From contig JBDRED010000005.1 of NCBI GenBank assembly GCA_043820025.1, forward strand, positions 1 through 64,000: a stretch of DNA of 64,000 bases, written 5' to 3'. Shown here piece after piece: positions 52,831-61,807 of this stretch (the stretch's first letter is position 1; the number at the start of each line of letters is the position of its first letter). A model generated the notes under the pieces. That model was not told where the DNA came from, did not search any database, and worked only from the letters and a program-made list of their open reading frames with translations. The position numbers and the translations under genes were made by a program. The DNA comes from JBDRED01 sp043820025 [NCBI: Elusimicrobiota bacterium]. Lineage in GTDB: Bacteria; RUG730; JBDRED01.

Positions 52831-55497
52831 ATGAAAAAAATTTTATCAATTATATCTGTGATTCTTGTTATGTGTGTTTATGTTCAGGCTGCAGTGCCAA
52901 ATGAAATAACATATCAAGGCAGATTAAGGGAATATGGCAAACCTGTAACAGGCGCGCGAAACATGGAGGTTGCGGTATTCGGGACAGAAACAGGGGGGAG
53001 CGCGTTGTGGACAGGCACATATACGGGAGTGCAGGTAAGCAGCGGAGTATTTACAGTATCGTTAAGCCCGGAGGGAACCGTTGATTGGCGAAAAAGTGAT
53101 CTCTGGATAGAAACAAAGATAGGAAGCCAGGCTTTGAGCCCAAGGAATAAAATAACAGCGCAAGGCTATGCATTGCACGCGCGAACAGCAGAGGATATGG
53201 CAAAGAGCGCAGGCGAAACAATAAACTTTTTAATAGGAACAAGCACAAATACGAGAATAACAAGCGCAGGGTTAGAGGTAACAGGAAAGATAACCGTAGA
53301 TAACGTAGAGGTTGATAATATAACAATAGGAACAACAGGGTCGAGCGGAGTATTAAGGATATATGGCGATATAGAAAGCACAGGCACAATAAAGGGAGTA
53401 AGATTCAAAGGCGATGGCAGTAAATTAACAGGCGTATATGCAAGCAGTATAACAGCAGAAGGAATAGTGAGCGGAACAATAAATGATTTGAGATTGTCGA
53501 GTAATGTAACAAAATTTGGAAATAGTATAGAAAGCGGCGAAATAACAAACGGGACAATAGTAAATGAAGATATAAATAATAGCGCGGCAATAGCATGGAG
53601 TAAGATAGATAAAACAGGCGCAGTGGCGAGCGATATCGGCGCATTAAGCGCAAGCTTGATAGCTGCGGATGATTTTACGCAACTAGAGGTAGATAATTTA
53701 AGGTCAGGCAAGCTTGATGACGGAACAATGCCCTGGACAAATGCAACAGTAATAACAAGCGGAGAGATATCGAGCACATTACTTGATGCAAATTTACAGG
53801 ATTTAATAGACGGGACATTATCAGCAAGCAAGGTAGAGAATGGAACATACTTCATAGACAGCGTAGGAACGAGCGGCCAGGTATGGAAATCCGACGGATC
53901 AGGAAAAGGAATATGGGGAACTGATAATAATACGCAATTAAGCGAGGGAGATGTAGAAAGCTATATAGCGAATGATATAACGAGCGGATATGTTCCGTAT
54001 AGTAATGGAACAAAACTAGTAACAAGCGCGATATTTACAAATGGAACGAATGTAGGAATAGGAACAAGCTCAGCGTCGAACAGACTGCATTTGTATACTG
54101 ATACGGTAAATGCAATATTATTAAGAACAGAGAATGGAAACGGGTGGACATATACAGGAACAGATACACTGGGGGATAGTATATTAAAAGCCGGGAGCAA
54201 TAAGGATGTAAAGATAAGTGATGATAGTAATAATGGAATAATAGTAAAGGACGGCGGGAATGTGGGAATAGGAACAACAGCGCCTACAGCAAAACTTTCA
54301 GTAGAAGGAGACATAAGTTTAACAGGCAATATAGACGGAATAGATTTATCGGTAAAAGCAAGCGCATGGGACACGCATGAAAGCAACACGAGCAATCCGC
54401 ATACAGTAACAGCAAGCCAATTAGGGCTTGGCAACGTAACAAATACAAATATTTTAAACAGCTGGAGTCAGAATGACGGGCAGTATATCGCAACTGATGA
54501 GATAAGAGCGCGCGACAGCGGCGGTATAAGCATACGCGATGATGCGGGAAATTTAGGATTAATGATTCAAGACGGAGGCAAGGTGGGAATAGGAACAACA
54601 TTGCCAAATGGAAAATTAAGTATTGACGGAAGTTTTACAAGTCAGGCATATAGTGACCATAGCAGATTAATATTTAACAACAGCAAGAATTATGGAATAG
54701 GCGCAGGCCAGATAAGCGCGAGCGCAAATGATAAGGATTTATATATTTGGAGCGAAAAAGATGCAACAAATAAGGATGCGGATATACGATTTATGAGCAC
54801 AACGAATGGTAATTATGATCCGAGCAATGAAAGCTATTGGCAGAATAATATGATAATAAAAGGCGACAGCGGAAATGTTGGAATAGGGAAAATAAATCCT
54901 CAAGCATTATTAGATGTTAATGGAAAAATTAAATCTGATGAGTTGGAAGTATCAACACGTATAAAAGATAAGACAGGATTTCTTATGCCTGTTGGTGCAA
55001 TTTTAGCGTACTCGTCGACTACTGCGCCGGAGGGGTTCTTATATTGTGATGGAACAGCAGTATCTAGGACCGAATATGCGGACCTGTTTTTGCTAGTGCA
55101 GGAAATTTATGGAGAGGGAGATGGGTCAACAACATTTAATCTGCCGGATTTCAGAGGAAGGTTTTTACGTGGAGTGGATGATGGCTCCGGCAGGGATCCG
55201 GATGTAAACGATAGGCCTGTTATGAATCTTGGAGGAGAAACAAACAACGCAGTAGGTTCTGTGCAGGCAGATGAGTTTAAAGGGCATGCCCATAATGTAT
55301 ATTATAATACTCAAGATGCATCGCCGCCGCCGGATAACTCAGGAGCAATGACCATTTACGGGTTGTCTAATTCTGTTGTTTACGAAGGAGCGCAGTCAAG
55401 AACTAATTATCAAATTGGGAAATTTAATTTAAATTCATCAGGCGGTAATGAAACCAGGCCTGAAAATGCATACGTTGCTTATATTATAAAGTACTAA
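52831..55497 (+). CDS. Large surface protein with phage-tail-collar C-terminus
   Basis: 888 aa with a signal peptide (to about residue 20). The start ITYQGRLREYGKPVTGAR is typical of repetitive surface or tail-fibre-like proteins. The middle has recurrent VGIGT blocks (NVGIGTSSA, NVGIGTTAP, KVGIGTTLP). The last 180 residues are a phage tail-collar domain (PVGAILAYSSTTAPEGFLYC, FNLPDFRGRFLRG). Codons from about 53200 to 54900 end strongly in A, unlike the neighbours, and long open frames therefore appear on the other strand. No phage structural genes are nearby, so it is probably a cell-surface protein. Confidence 0.75.
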   Translation: MKKILSIISVILVMCVYVQAAVPNEITYQGRLREYGKPVTGARNMEVAVFGTETGGSALWTGTYTGVQVSSGVFTVSLSPEGTVDWRKSDLWIETKIGSQALSPRNKITAQGYALHARTAEDMAKSAGETINFLIGTSTNTRITSAGLEVTGKITVDNVEVDNITIGTTGSSGVLRIYGDIESTGTIKGVRFKGDGSKLTGVYASSITAEGIVSGTINDLRLSSNVTKFGNSIESGEITNGTIVNEDINNSAAIAWSKIDKTGAVASDIGALSASLIAADDFTQLEVDNLRSGKLDDGTMPWTNATVITSGEISSTLLDANLQDLIDGTLSASKVENGTYFIDSVGTSGQVWKSDGSGKGIWGTDNNTQLSEGDVESYIANDITSGYVPYSNGTKLVTSAIFTNGTNVGIGTSSASNRLHLYTDTVNAILLRTENGNGWTYTGTDTLGDSILKAGSNKDVKISDDSNNGIIVKDGGNVGIGTTAPTAKLSVEGDISLTGNIDGIDLSVKASAWDTHESNTSNPHTVTASQLGLGNVTNTNILNSWSQNDGQYIATDEIRARDSGGISIRDDAGNLGLMIQDGGKVGIGTTLPNGKLSIDGSFTSQAYSDHSRLIFNNSKNYGIGAGQISASANDKDLYIWSEKDATNKDADIRFMSTTNGNYDPSNESYWQNNMIIKGDSGNVGIGKINPQALLDVNGKIKSDELEVSTRIKDKTGFLMPVGAILAYSSTTAPEGFLYCDGTAVSRTEYADLFLLVQEIYGEGDGSTTFNLPDFRGRFLRGVDDGSGRDPDVNDRPVMNLGGETNNAVGSVQADEFKGHAHNVYYNTQDASPPPDNSGAMTIYGLSNSVVYEGAQSRTNYQIGKFNLNSSGGNETRPENAYVAYIIKY

Positions 55498-55573
55498 ATT
55501 GTGAAGGTTAAGTATTTATTAGTGTAGAATTGATGCAGTACAGGCTCTTGAGACCCTGTAGATAAAAGAGTAA

Positions 55574-55646
55574 CCGGGGTTTAAAGACCCCGGGCTACAA
55601 CGAGAGAGAATACTCTTTCGAAGATCCTCGGGTCTAGCCCGAGGAT
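55574..55646. repeat. Two dispersed hairpins before the FN3/FlgD protein gene
   Basis: CCGGGGT-ttaaag-ACCCCGG (55574-55593) and ATCCTCGGG-tctag-CCCGAGGAT (55624-55646), the latter followed by GACA as in the other GATGAC-ended repeats. Neither has a T-tract. Apart from these and TACAGG/CCTGTA arms at 55539-55560 the 278-base gap shows nothing I can name. Confidence 0.75.
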
Positions 55647-55775
55647 GACAAATACTGCGGAACAAATTTAGGGAATATTTGTCTAATATGTATAGCACGG
55701 AAAAATCTTGCAGTAAGGAGCTATTTTTTGCATAATAAAAATACTTCGCAATCAAACATATCTTGGAGACATGGG

Positions 55776-56927
55776 ATGAAATCTTATTTTCTTAAACTTT
55801 TCGTATCTGCTGCCCTTGTTACAATAATTTCTACAATTTCATACGCAGAAATTTCTACAGCTGACAGCGGTAATATTGAAGTCTTTACATCTTTTGGCCC
55901 GATGCTTATGGGCCAGACATCCGCGTTTGTTACTGTTGATTCGCTAATAAGTGATACATATGGCGATGTTCAAAGCGGCGGCGGGGATCAGATCTCGTCA
56001 TCATTTTTTGAGTTTATTGAATATGCCGTAATGTCCAGCCCTGCTCTTCTCACATGGAAGGATCCGGATAGTAAATACTTTGTGGTCGTTCTTCCTGATA
56101 AGGTTGATTTCCAAACAGTTTACGAGGATTTATATGGCTTAGATCCGTCTATAGGATTCCCAAAAGCTGTATATTGGAAAACCAACTCGCCTCAATCAGA
56201 GGTTGAGCTTGAGAAAAAAGCTGCATTCGCGGACGGTTATATATATGAAAAGAAGGTTGCTCTAGACCTCGGTATCTATAATTATAAATATTGCGCGACG
56301 AATGATAGTTATCCGGATATGTATGAGCTTTTAACAAGCTCATTCGTTGTGACGCGGGCGCCTAATGGGTTCACTAATAAAGGCGTTGCTGATGGTTCCA
56401 TTGTTTCAAACGCGCGTGTTCCTCTAATGTGGGATCAGGGAGATCCTGTTGATGCGCCGTTTACATATGAGGTCTGGTTAAAAGAAGGCGATCTTGGCAG
56501 CTGGGTAATGATTCATAGCGGTTCTGAAAATAGCTATGAGTTAACAGCTCTAAACTATGCTACAAAATACTATTGGAAGATTAAGAGCACAAATAAAAAT
56601 GGCGCTTGGGCGTGGAGCAGTGAATATTCATTTACCACGATCAATTCCGTTGACAGGCCGTTTAATTATCCAAACCCATTCAATCCAAATAAACAAAAAA
56701 CGAGTATTGTTTTTAATAGCGCTTCTGCGCAGGACGTAACAATAAAGATTTATTCAGAATATGGCGACCCTGTCTTTAGCGCAACGCACAGCGCCGAGAT
56801 TGGAGCAAATGAATTTATTTACGACGGAAAGGATGATAGAGGCGAGACGCTGTATAATGGTTCATATATTTGCAGAATAGAAACTAATGAAGGAGCAAAA
56901 GCATGTTATATATTAATAATAAAATAA
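55776..56927 (+). CDS. Secreted FN3-domain protein with FlgD-like C-terminus
   Basis: 383 aa from the ATG at 55776 (GGAG seven bases before it) with signal peptide MKSYFLKLFVSAALVTIIST. A TTG start at 55728, also with GGAG, would add 16 residues and cannot be excluded. An FN3-like domain is at about 190-290 (FTYEVWLKEGD, KYYWKIKSTNKNGAWAWS). The end has FNYPNPFNPNK and YDGKDDRGETLYNGSYICRI, the FlgD/T9SS-like secretion or anchoring type. It overlaps the next gene by 25 bases. Confidence 0.78.
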   Translation: MKSYFLKLFVSAALVTIISTISYAEISTADSGNIEVFTSFGPMLMGQTSAFVTVDSLISDTYGDVQSGGGDQISSSFFEFIEYAVMSSPALLTWKDPDSKYFVVVLPDKVDFQTVYEDLYGLDPSIGFPKAVYWKTNSPQSEVELEKKAAFADGYIYEKKVALDLGIYNYKYCATNDSYPDMYELLTSSFVVTRAPNGFTNKGVADGSIVSNARVPLMWDQGDPVDAPFTYEVWLKEGDLGSWVMIHSGSENSYELTALNYATKYYWKIKSTNKNGAWAWSSEYSFTTINSVDRPFNYPNPFNPNKQKTSIVFNSASAQDVTIKIYSEYGDPVFSATHSAEIGANEFIYDGKDDRGETLYNGSYICRIETNEGAKACYILIIK

Positions 56928-58759
56928 TTTATAAAATATTTTCCGGAATTTTGTTTGTAATATTAATCTCTCAAACAATATTTGCGTCTGATGGTTACAG
57001 AAGGCATTTCTTGTCCTATGGGCCAAGCGCTTCTGCTTCAGCTTTAGGAGAGTCATATACTGCGCTGGGCCACGATGGAACTGTATCATATTATAACCCT
57101 GCGCTCCTTACAACTCTAAGCGGCTATCAAACATCAGTATCTAACTGGTTTTTATATGATACAGCGAGGTATAGCTTTGCAGGCTTTTCATCATCAAACG
57201 AAAAGCAGGCGTTTTCAATAAGCGGCATACAGTTTTTGAGAGACAATATCGAGGTAAGAACAAATATTTACGACGAACCGACAAACACTAAGAATAGCCA
57301 GTTGGCAATTTTCGGAGCTTACGCGCGTTATATTGAAAAATATAAACTGCATACAGGATTGTCTCTTAAATATCTAAATTATGAAATGTATACTTATACA
57401 AGCACCGGTTTTAGTTTGGATTTAGGATTTGCAAAAGACATATACTTTCGAAAGAATGAGATAGGAAAGGAGTTTAGGATTGCGTCAGGTTTAAGGATTC
57501 AAAATATTATTCAGAAACCTATTAAAATGATAGAGGAAGAAGAGAAGATGCCGTTTGGCGTTATATTAGGACTCGGATTAAGCACGACTCTGTTTAATAG
57601 ATATAGCGAGGCAAAAGACAGAATAGTGTCTGACAGAATTACATTTGTAATTGACCTGGGAATGGTTGACAGTGTTTTCGAATATTCCGGAGGATTAGAG
57701 TATTCTTATAAAGGTTTCGCTCATCTTAGAGGAGGGTGGAAGGAAGGATTAACCGGAGGCGTTGGATTTACATTTGGCGATTTAAATATTAATTATGCGC
57801 TTCTTGTAAAGGAGTTTACAAGCTTTAATAAGGTTGATGTGGCGTATAGGTTCGGGCCAAAAGGCGCGGAATCAATCAAACCAAAAAATGTGGAGATAAA
57901 ACAGAATCGTGATTTAGGGCTGATGAAAGAAGCGCAGAGAATCCTCTCAGAGTCTCAAGCTGAAGAGGCTGATAGAGAAAAGAAGTTTAATATTCTTTTT
58001 AAGGAAGCGAAAGGATACCATAACGCAAAAAAATATCTTAAGGCTACAGATAAATTTAGGGAGATAATGTTATATTACCCTGAACAAACCAAGGTGCAGT
58101 CATATTATGACGAGATTAAGAAAACAATGAAAGCGCAGGCTGAAAATGAAATGACTACGGATTTTGAAAAGCTTGCTTACTCAAAGGCTTATATGAATTA
58201 TATTAATCAGAATATCGGAAATGCTGTAAATGAATGGAACAAAGTTTTACAGTTTAATGAAAATCAAAAAGAAGTAAAGGAATACAAAGAATGGGGCGAA
58301 AAATACTTAGCTGATACAGCTCAGCTCGAAAGGGAAAAGGAGCTCGAAGCAAAAGTTAAAGCAGAGTATGGTAGTGGAACAGCGCAATATGATGAAAAGA
58401 AATGGATTTCTTCAATAAAAACAATGGAAGGAGTTCAATCAATGTGCAAGAAGAATCCTTTCCCAAGAGCTCTTGAGTGGAATGATAAGGCGCAGGAATA
58501 TATTAATAAGGCGCTTGAAAAACTTGCTAAGAGCCGGGTCGTTAGGAATGAGCAAAAAGATGTGGTTAAAGAAGCTCAGCCAAAGATTGATAAAGAAGGA
58601 GCTGATAAAAAATACAGGGAAGGGCTTGTATCATACGCGCATGGTAAGACGAGCAGCGCAATACAATTATGGGAGATAGCAGTGCGCCTTGATCCGGGCC
58701 ATGATAAGGCATGGAAAGCGATTGATAGAGCAAAAGAAGAATTAGGAGCGGCAAAATGA
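56903..58759 (+). CDS. PorV-like barrel fused to a TPR-like region
   Basis: 618 aa. A signal peptide is followed by a PorV/UPF0164-type barrel (residues about 30-320; ASALGESYTALGHDGTVSYY is its hallmark). The last 270 residues are helical repeats (LFKEAKGYHNAKKYLKATDK, YREGLVSYAHGKTSSAIQLW) of TPR type, rich in Lys and Glu. GGAGC precedes the ATG. It overlaps the secretin gene by ATGA, so it probably belongs to the Tad machinery at the outer membrane. Confidence 0.75.
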   Translation: MLYINNKIIYKIFSGILFVILISQTIFASDGYRRHFLSYGPSASASALGESYTALGHDGTVSYYNPALLTTLSGYQTSVSNWFLYDTARYSFAGFSSSNEKQAFSISGIQFLRDNIEVRTNIYDEPTNTKNSQLAIFGAYARYIEKYKLHTGLSLKYLNYEMYTYTSTGFSLDLGFAKDIYFRKNEIGKEFRIASGLRIQNIIQKPIKMIEEEEKMPFGVILGLGLSTTLFNRYSEAKDRIVSDRITFVIDLGMVDSVFEYSGGLEYSYKGFAHLRGGWKEGLTGGVGFTFGDLNINYALLVKEFTSFNKVDVAYRFGPKGAESIKPKNVEIKQNRDLGLMKEAQRILSESQAEEADREKKFNILFKEAKGYHNAKKYLKATDKFREIMLYYPEQTKVQSYYDEIKKTMKAQAENEMTTDFEKLAYSKAYMNYINQNIGNAVNEWNKVLQFNENQKEVKEYKEWGEKYLADTAQLEREKELEAKVKAEYGSGTAQYDEKKWISSIKTMEGVQSMCKKNPFPRALEWNDKAQEYINKALEKLAKSRVVRNEQKDVVKEAQPKIDKEGADKKYREGLVSYAHGKTSSAIQLWEIAVRLDPGHDKAWKAIDRAKEELGAAK

Positions 58760-59520
58760 AATTATTTTTTAGATCGTTAACTTTAGTATTCCTTTTTGTA
58801 TGCTGTATACAGATCGCCGGCGCTGTTGATACTATTGAAATATCAGTCGAGGTTACGGAAATCAATAACACAAAGGCGAAAGAATTAGGTATTAAGTGGC
58901 TGGATAGTATTGAGGTTGTGGAAGAGGGCTATACCGGATACACAGATGGAGCTGATCAAATAGTTATTAATGGGACTGAGCTGGATGTTATTAATAAAAT
59001 AGGCAAGATAACGCCTTTAAGAGCGGAATTAAAATTTTTGCAAGAGAATGGCGCTGCGGAAATTTTATCTAAACCAAAATTAATTACTAAATCAGGAAGC
59101 AAGGCAAATACACTTATAGGCGGCGAGTTTCCGATAGTTGTGCCCGGCGTAGGCGGGGCTCAAGGCACAGTTGAGTGGAAGAAATATGGTATAAAGATGA
59201 ATATTTCGCCGGAGGTAATATCTCGAAATAACGAAAAAATTATTGCGTTAGATTTAAATACCGAAGTCAGCAGGCTTGATTGGGCAAATTCTGTTCAGGG
59301 ATTTCCTTCAGTTACTGTGAGACAGGCAGAATCATCTGTAGAGCTTAAGAGCGGACAGACAATGACTATTGCAGGACTTATTAGAACTCTAGAGAAAAAA
59401 GACAGGGCAGGACTTCCTGTGCTTGGCAGTATTCCTCTATTAAGATATTTTTTTTCTCATGAAGTAGTAACTAAGGAAAAATCTACAATATTAATTTTTG
59501 TCACACCAAAGATATTATAA
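58756..59520 (+). CDS. Short secretin (CpaC/RcpA-like), secretin domain only
   Basis: 254 aa with a signal peptide. ISVEVTEINNTKAKELGIKW, FLQENGAAEILSKPKLIT, PEVISRNN, VELKSGQTMTIAGLI and LPVLGSIPLLRYFFS are secretin-domain motifs. The N-terminal N0/BON domains of a normal CpaC (about 450-500 aa) are absent. It would form the outer-membrane ring for the Tad pilus. It lies between a barrel-TPR gene and three pseudopilin-type genes. Confidence 0.88.
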   Translation: MKLFFRSLTLVFLFVCCIQIAGAVDTIEISVEVTEINNTKAKELGIKWLDSIEVVEEGYTGYTDGADQIVINGTELDVINKIGKITPLRAELKFLQENGAAEILSKPKLITKSGSKANTLIGGEFPIVVPGVGGAQGTVEWKKYGIKMNISPEVISRNNEKIIALDLNTEVSRLDWANSVQGFPSVTVRQAESSVELKSGQTMTIAGLIRTLEKKDRAGLPVLGSIPLLRYFFSHEVVTKEKSTILIFVTPKIL

Positions 59521-59568
59521 TGAATGACTAAACTAGTCGCTGTCTCTAATTATCCGAGGACTGCTATT

Positions 59569-60033
59569 ATGCGTTTCATAAAAAAAATAATTAAAAACAA
59601 TAAGGGGCAGGCTATTGTTGAAACTGCGCTAATCATGACAATAATACTCATGATTCTTATAGGCAGTATGCAGTTGTTCATTTATGTTTTTTCCAGCTCT
59701 TTGGGAAATCATGTAGCTTATAAAGCTAACAGAGTTTACTCGGTTTCTCCTGAGGGCTGCTTCAGGGATGTGCTGACAGTGGCCAGATATTTTATTTTTT
59801 TTAAAAATGGTTTTATGCTGCCTACGTCCACAGATGAAAGGATAGAGGATATCGAAGGCGGATATCAGATAACATCGATATATTTGACATTTAAAACAAT
59901 AATCTTTGGCAGGAAAATTATTCGAGTATTTGACGGATGGTTATGGAATAGTCATAAATCGAGATCAAGAATGATTAAGTCTCCGGATTCTGAATTTCAT
60001 AATAAGGCATATCCCGGAGCAAGCGAGTTTTAA
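59569..60033 (+). CDS. TadE-like pseudopilin-type protein
   Basis: 154 aa from the ATG at 59569 (GAGGA before it); an ATG at 59524 lacks a site. The N-terminus KNNKGQAIVETALIMTIILM with a following membrane segment is the TadE signature. It is exported by the Tad system as a minor pilin. It is one base from the next gene. Confidence 0.82.
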   Translation: MRFIKKIIKNNKGQAIVETALIMTIILMILIGSMQLFIYVFSSSLGNHVAYKANRVYSVSPEGCFRDVLTVARYFIFFKNGFMLPTSTDERIEDIEGGYQITSIYLTFKTIIFGRKIIRVFDGWLWNSHKSRSRMIKSPDSEFHNKAYPGASEF

Positions 60034-60034
60034 C

Positions 60035-61111
60035 ATGTTTAATATTAAAATAAAATTAAAACTAAATAACAAAGGCCAGGTACTGCCATTACTATTCAGT
60101 GTGATCTTTGTAATGATTATTCTTTTTTATATGTCTCTAAATTATGGCAAGGCTGTTTATAGGGCAATGGAGGTGCAGAATGCTGCGGATAACGCGGCGC
60201 TTTCAGCAGCGGCATACAGGGCAAGGGTTTTAAATTATTTAGGATGTATGAACCGAAAGATATCTGCATGCCTTTATGGCGGTACTGTAATACCTTTGCC
60301 TACGAAGACAGATTATTTGGCTTCCTTTGCTGAGTGGGGATTATTGCACTATAATGATTTCATGTTTGTTGCTTCTCTTTTTGGAATCTGTCCCCAAGTA
60401 GGAATTCCTATATTGCCTATGCGTTTTGTAGATAGTCAGAAAAAAATTGGGCATGTAGTAGATTTTTCACACATGTTTTGTCCAGGGACCGATTGTGGTT
60501 CGGAAGATTGTAAAGTTATGATTCAAATAGATAGGTTTCTTGTTAATTCAATGATAATTCTTCAAGACATTGTTATAACTGCTTATCCAATAACAGAGAA
60601 TGTAATTATATATCAGGTTGTTGAAGCTAACTGCGAGGGGGCAAGAGGCGCTCTGGTACAGGGATATAGCTTGGGTCTGGAACGTAATAAGAAAGGCGTT
60701 AAATACATGAAGACAAACTCAACCTGTATAAGCTGGCCTCCCGGACCTTTTTGGCCCGGAGGCCATATTCATTTTGCAACTGCAGAAGATTGGAAGGAAG
60801 ATAAAAAATCATGGCTGTATGCAGATAAAAAAAATAATGCTTTTGATAAAAGTCATAAGATGATAGTCGGCGTAACAAAAAAATATGATGATAATCCTTT
60901 TTGGTTTTCAGATGAGCGTCTGCCTATTTGGGGTAGATATATAAGAACTGCATCAGCTTCGACATATAATCCTAATGGCTCTATGTTTGTATCGGTTGAG
61001 AATAATGAAATTTCGCCTGTTTTTAAGGCTTATAAATCTGCGGCTGATCCGGGCTGGAAGGCGCACCAAGTTCAGGATTTAATGATGGCCGGATTGATAA
61101 CGAATAGCTGA
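60035..61111 (+). CDS. TadG-like Flp pilus protein
   Basis: 358 aa. NNKGQVLPLLFSVIFVMII and VQNAADNAALSAAAYRAR are the TadE/TadG-like pilus-assembly signature with one N-terminal membrane segment. The remaining 280 residues form a periplasmic domain with several cysteines. Its stop lies inside the unit of a duplicated GGGGTC hairpin. Confidence 0.8.
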   Translation: MFNIKIKLKLNNKGQVLPLLFSVIFVMIILFYMSLNYGKAVYRAMEVQNAADNAALSAAAYRARVLNYLGCMNRKISACLYGGTVIPLPTKTDYLASFAEWGLLHYNDFMFVASLFGICPQVGIPILPMRFVDSQKKIGHVVDFSHMFCPGTDCGSEDCKVMIQIDRFLVNSMIILQDIVITAYPITENVIIYQVVEANCEGARGALVQGYSLGLERNKKGVKYMKTNSTCISWPPGPFWPGGHIHFATAEDWKEDKKSWLYADKKNNAFDKSHKMIVGVTKKYDDNPFWFSDERLPIWGRYIRTASASTYNPNGSMFVSVENNEISPVFKAYKSAADPGWKAHQVQDLMMAGLITNS

Positions 61112-61213
61112 TTTGGGGTCAGGTCTCTACATTCCACATTTGTAGCTGATTTGGGGTCAGGTATCTACATTCAACATTTGTGTATAAAATGTGGAATGTA
61201 GAGACCTGACCCC
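61106..61213. repeat. GGGGTCAGGTCTC hairpin with a tandemly duplicated left arm
   Basis: Two 38-bp units (61106-61143 and 61144-61181) in tandem differ at two positions. A single right arm (61187-61213) follows, pairing perfectly with the first left arm (61115-61141) and with two mismatches with the second. Same family as 52685-52745. The unit includes the stop of the upstream gene. Confidence 0.9.
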
Positions 61214-61225
61214 TAGGAGATTTTA

Positions 61226-61720
61226 ATGAAATTGGTTAATGATAAAGGCCAGGCAATAGTTGAAACCGTAATTTTTATTCCTATACTTATTATGCTGGTT
61301 TCCATGATATTTTGGGCAATAAATGTTGTTCTTACAAAGCAGCAGCTTGTATCTGCGGCAAGGTTTGGGACGGATATGATTTATTATACTGAGATGGGCG
61401 AGGAAACCATAAAGGAAGAAATTGTGAATTATCTTTGCGGCGAGCCCGGAGAATCGAATAATAATGAGGATGAAGATAGAGAAGCTGTCGGGCGTAAACT
61501 GGACACTGAAAAAATACAGGAAATTATTATAAATATCGATCGCAGCGGCGGGCTTTTAAATTTAGGCCTTTCTAAGGTTTCTATTAAATATGTGATAGAT
61601 GTGCCAAAGGTATTTACAGTAATGGCAAAGGCAATTAGGGCGCAGACTGAGGATGATCCTGAAGGAATAATTATTGAAGGTAAGTCTGCAATACTAGCGG
61701 GTTTCGAAGGAAGAATGTAA
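61226..61720 (+). CDS. TadE-like pseudopilin-type protein
   Basis: 164 aa. NDKGQAIVETVIFIPILIML is again the TadE start, followed by a membrane segment and a short acidic loop. It is the third such gene in the cluster. AGGAG precedes the ATG; the site lies just after the hairpin described above. Confidence 0.82.
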   Translation: MKLVNDKGQAIVETVIFIPILIMLVSMIFWAINVVLTKQQLVSAARFGTDMIYYTEMGEETIKEEIVNYLCGEPGESNNNEDEDREAVGRKLDTEKIQEIIINIDRSGGLLNLGLSKVSIKYVIDVPKVFTVMAKAIRAQTEDDPEGIIIEGKSAILAGFEGRM

Positions 61721-61807
61721 ATATGGAATTGAGAATCGGGAATAGTGAATTGAGGTAAGGTCAATAAATAAAAGCAATGTATTATAATTTCATGGAGGAA
61801 ATATTTT

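Noticed and set aside
53166-53855. 229-codon open frame on the minus strand within the tail-collar gene
   Set aside because: It is the antisense of a region whose sense codons rarely end in T, so few stops arise. Leu/Ser/Pro-rich translation without motifs, no ribosome-binding site.
52831-55497. Prophage tail module
   Set aside because: Only the collar domain is phage-like. The protein has a signal peptide and no capsid, portal, terminase or integrase gene is nearby.
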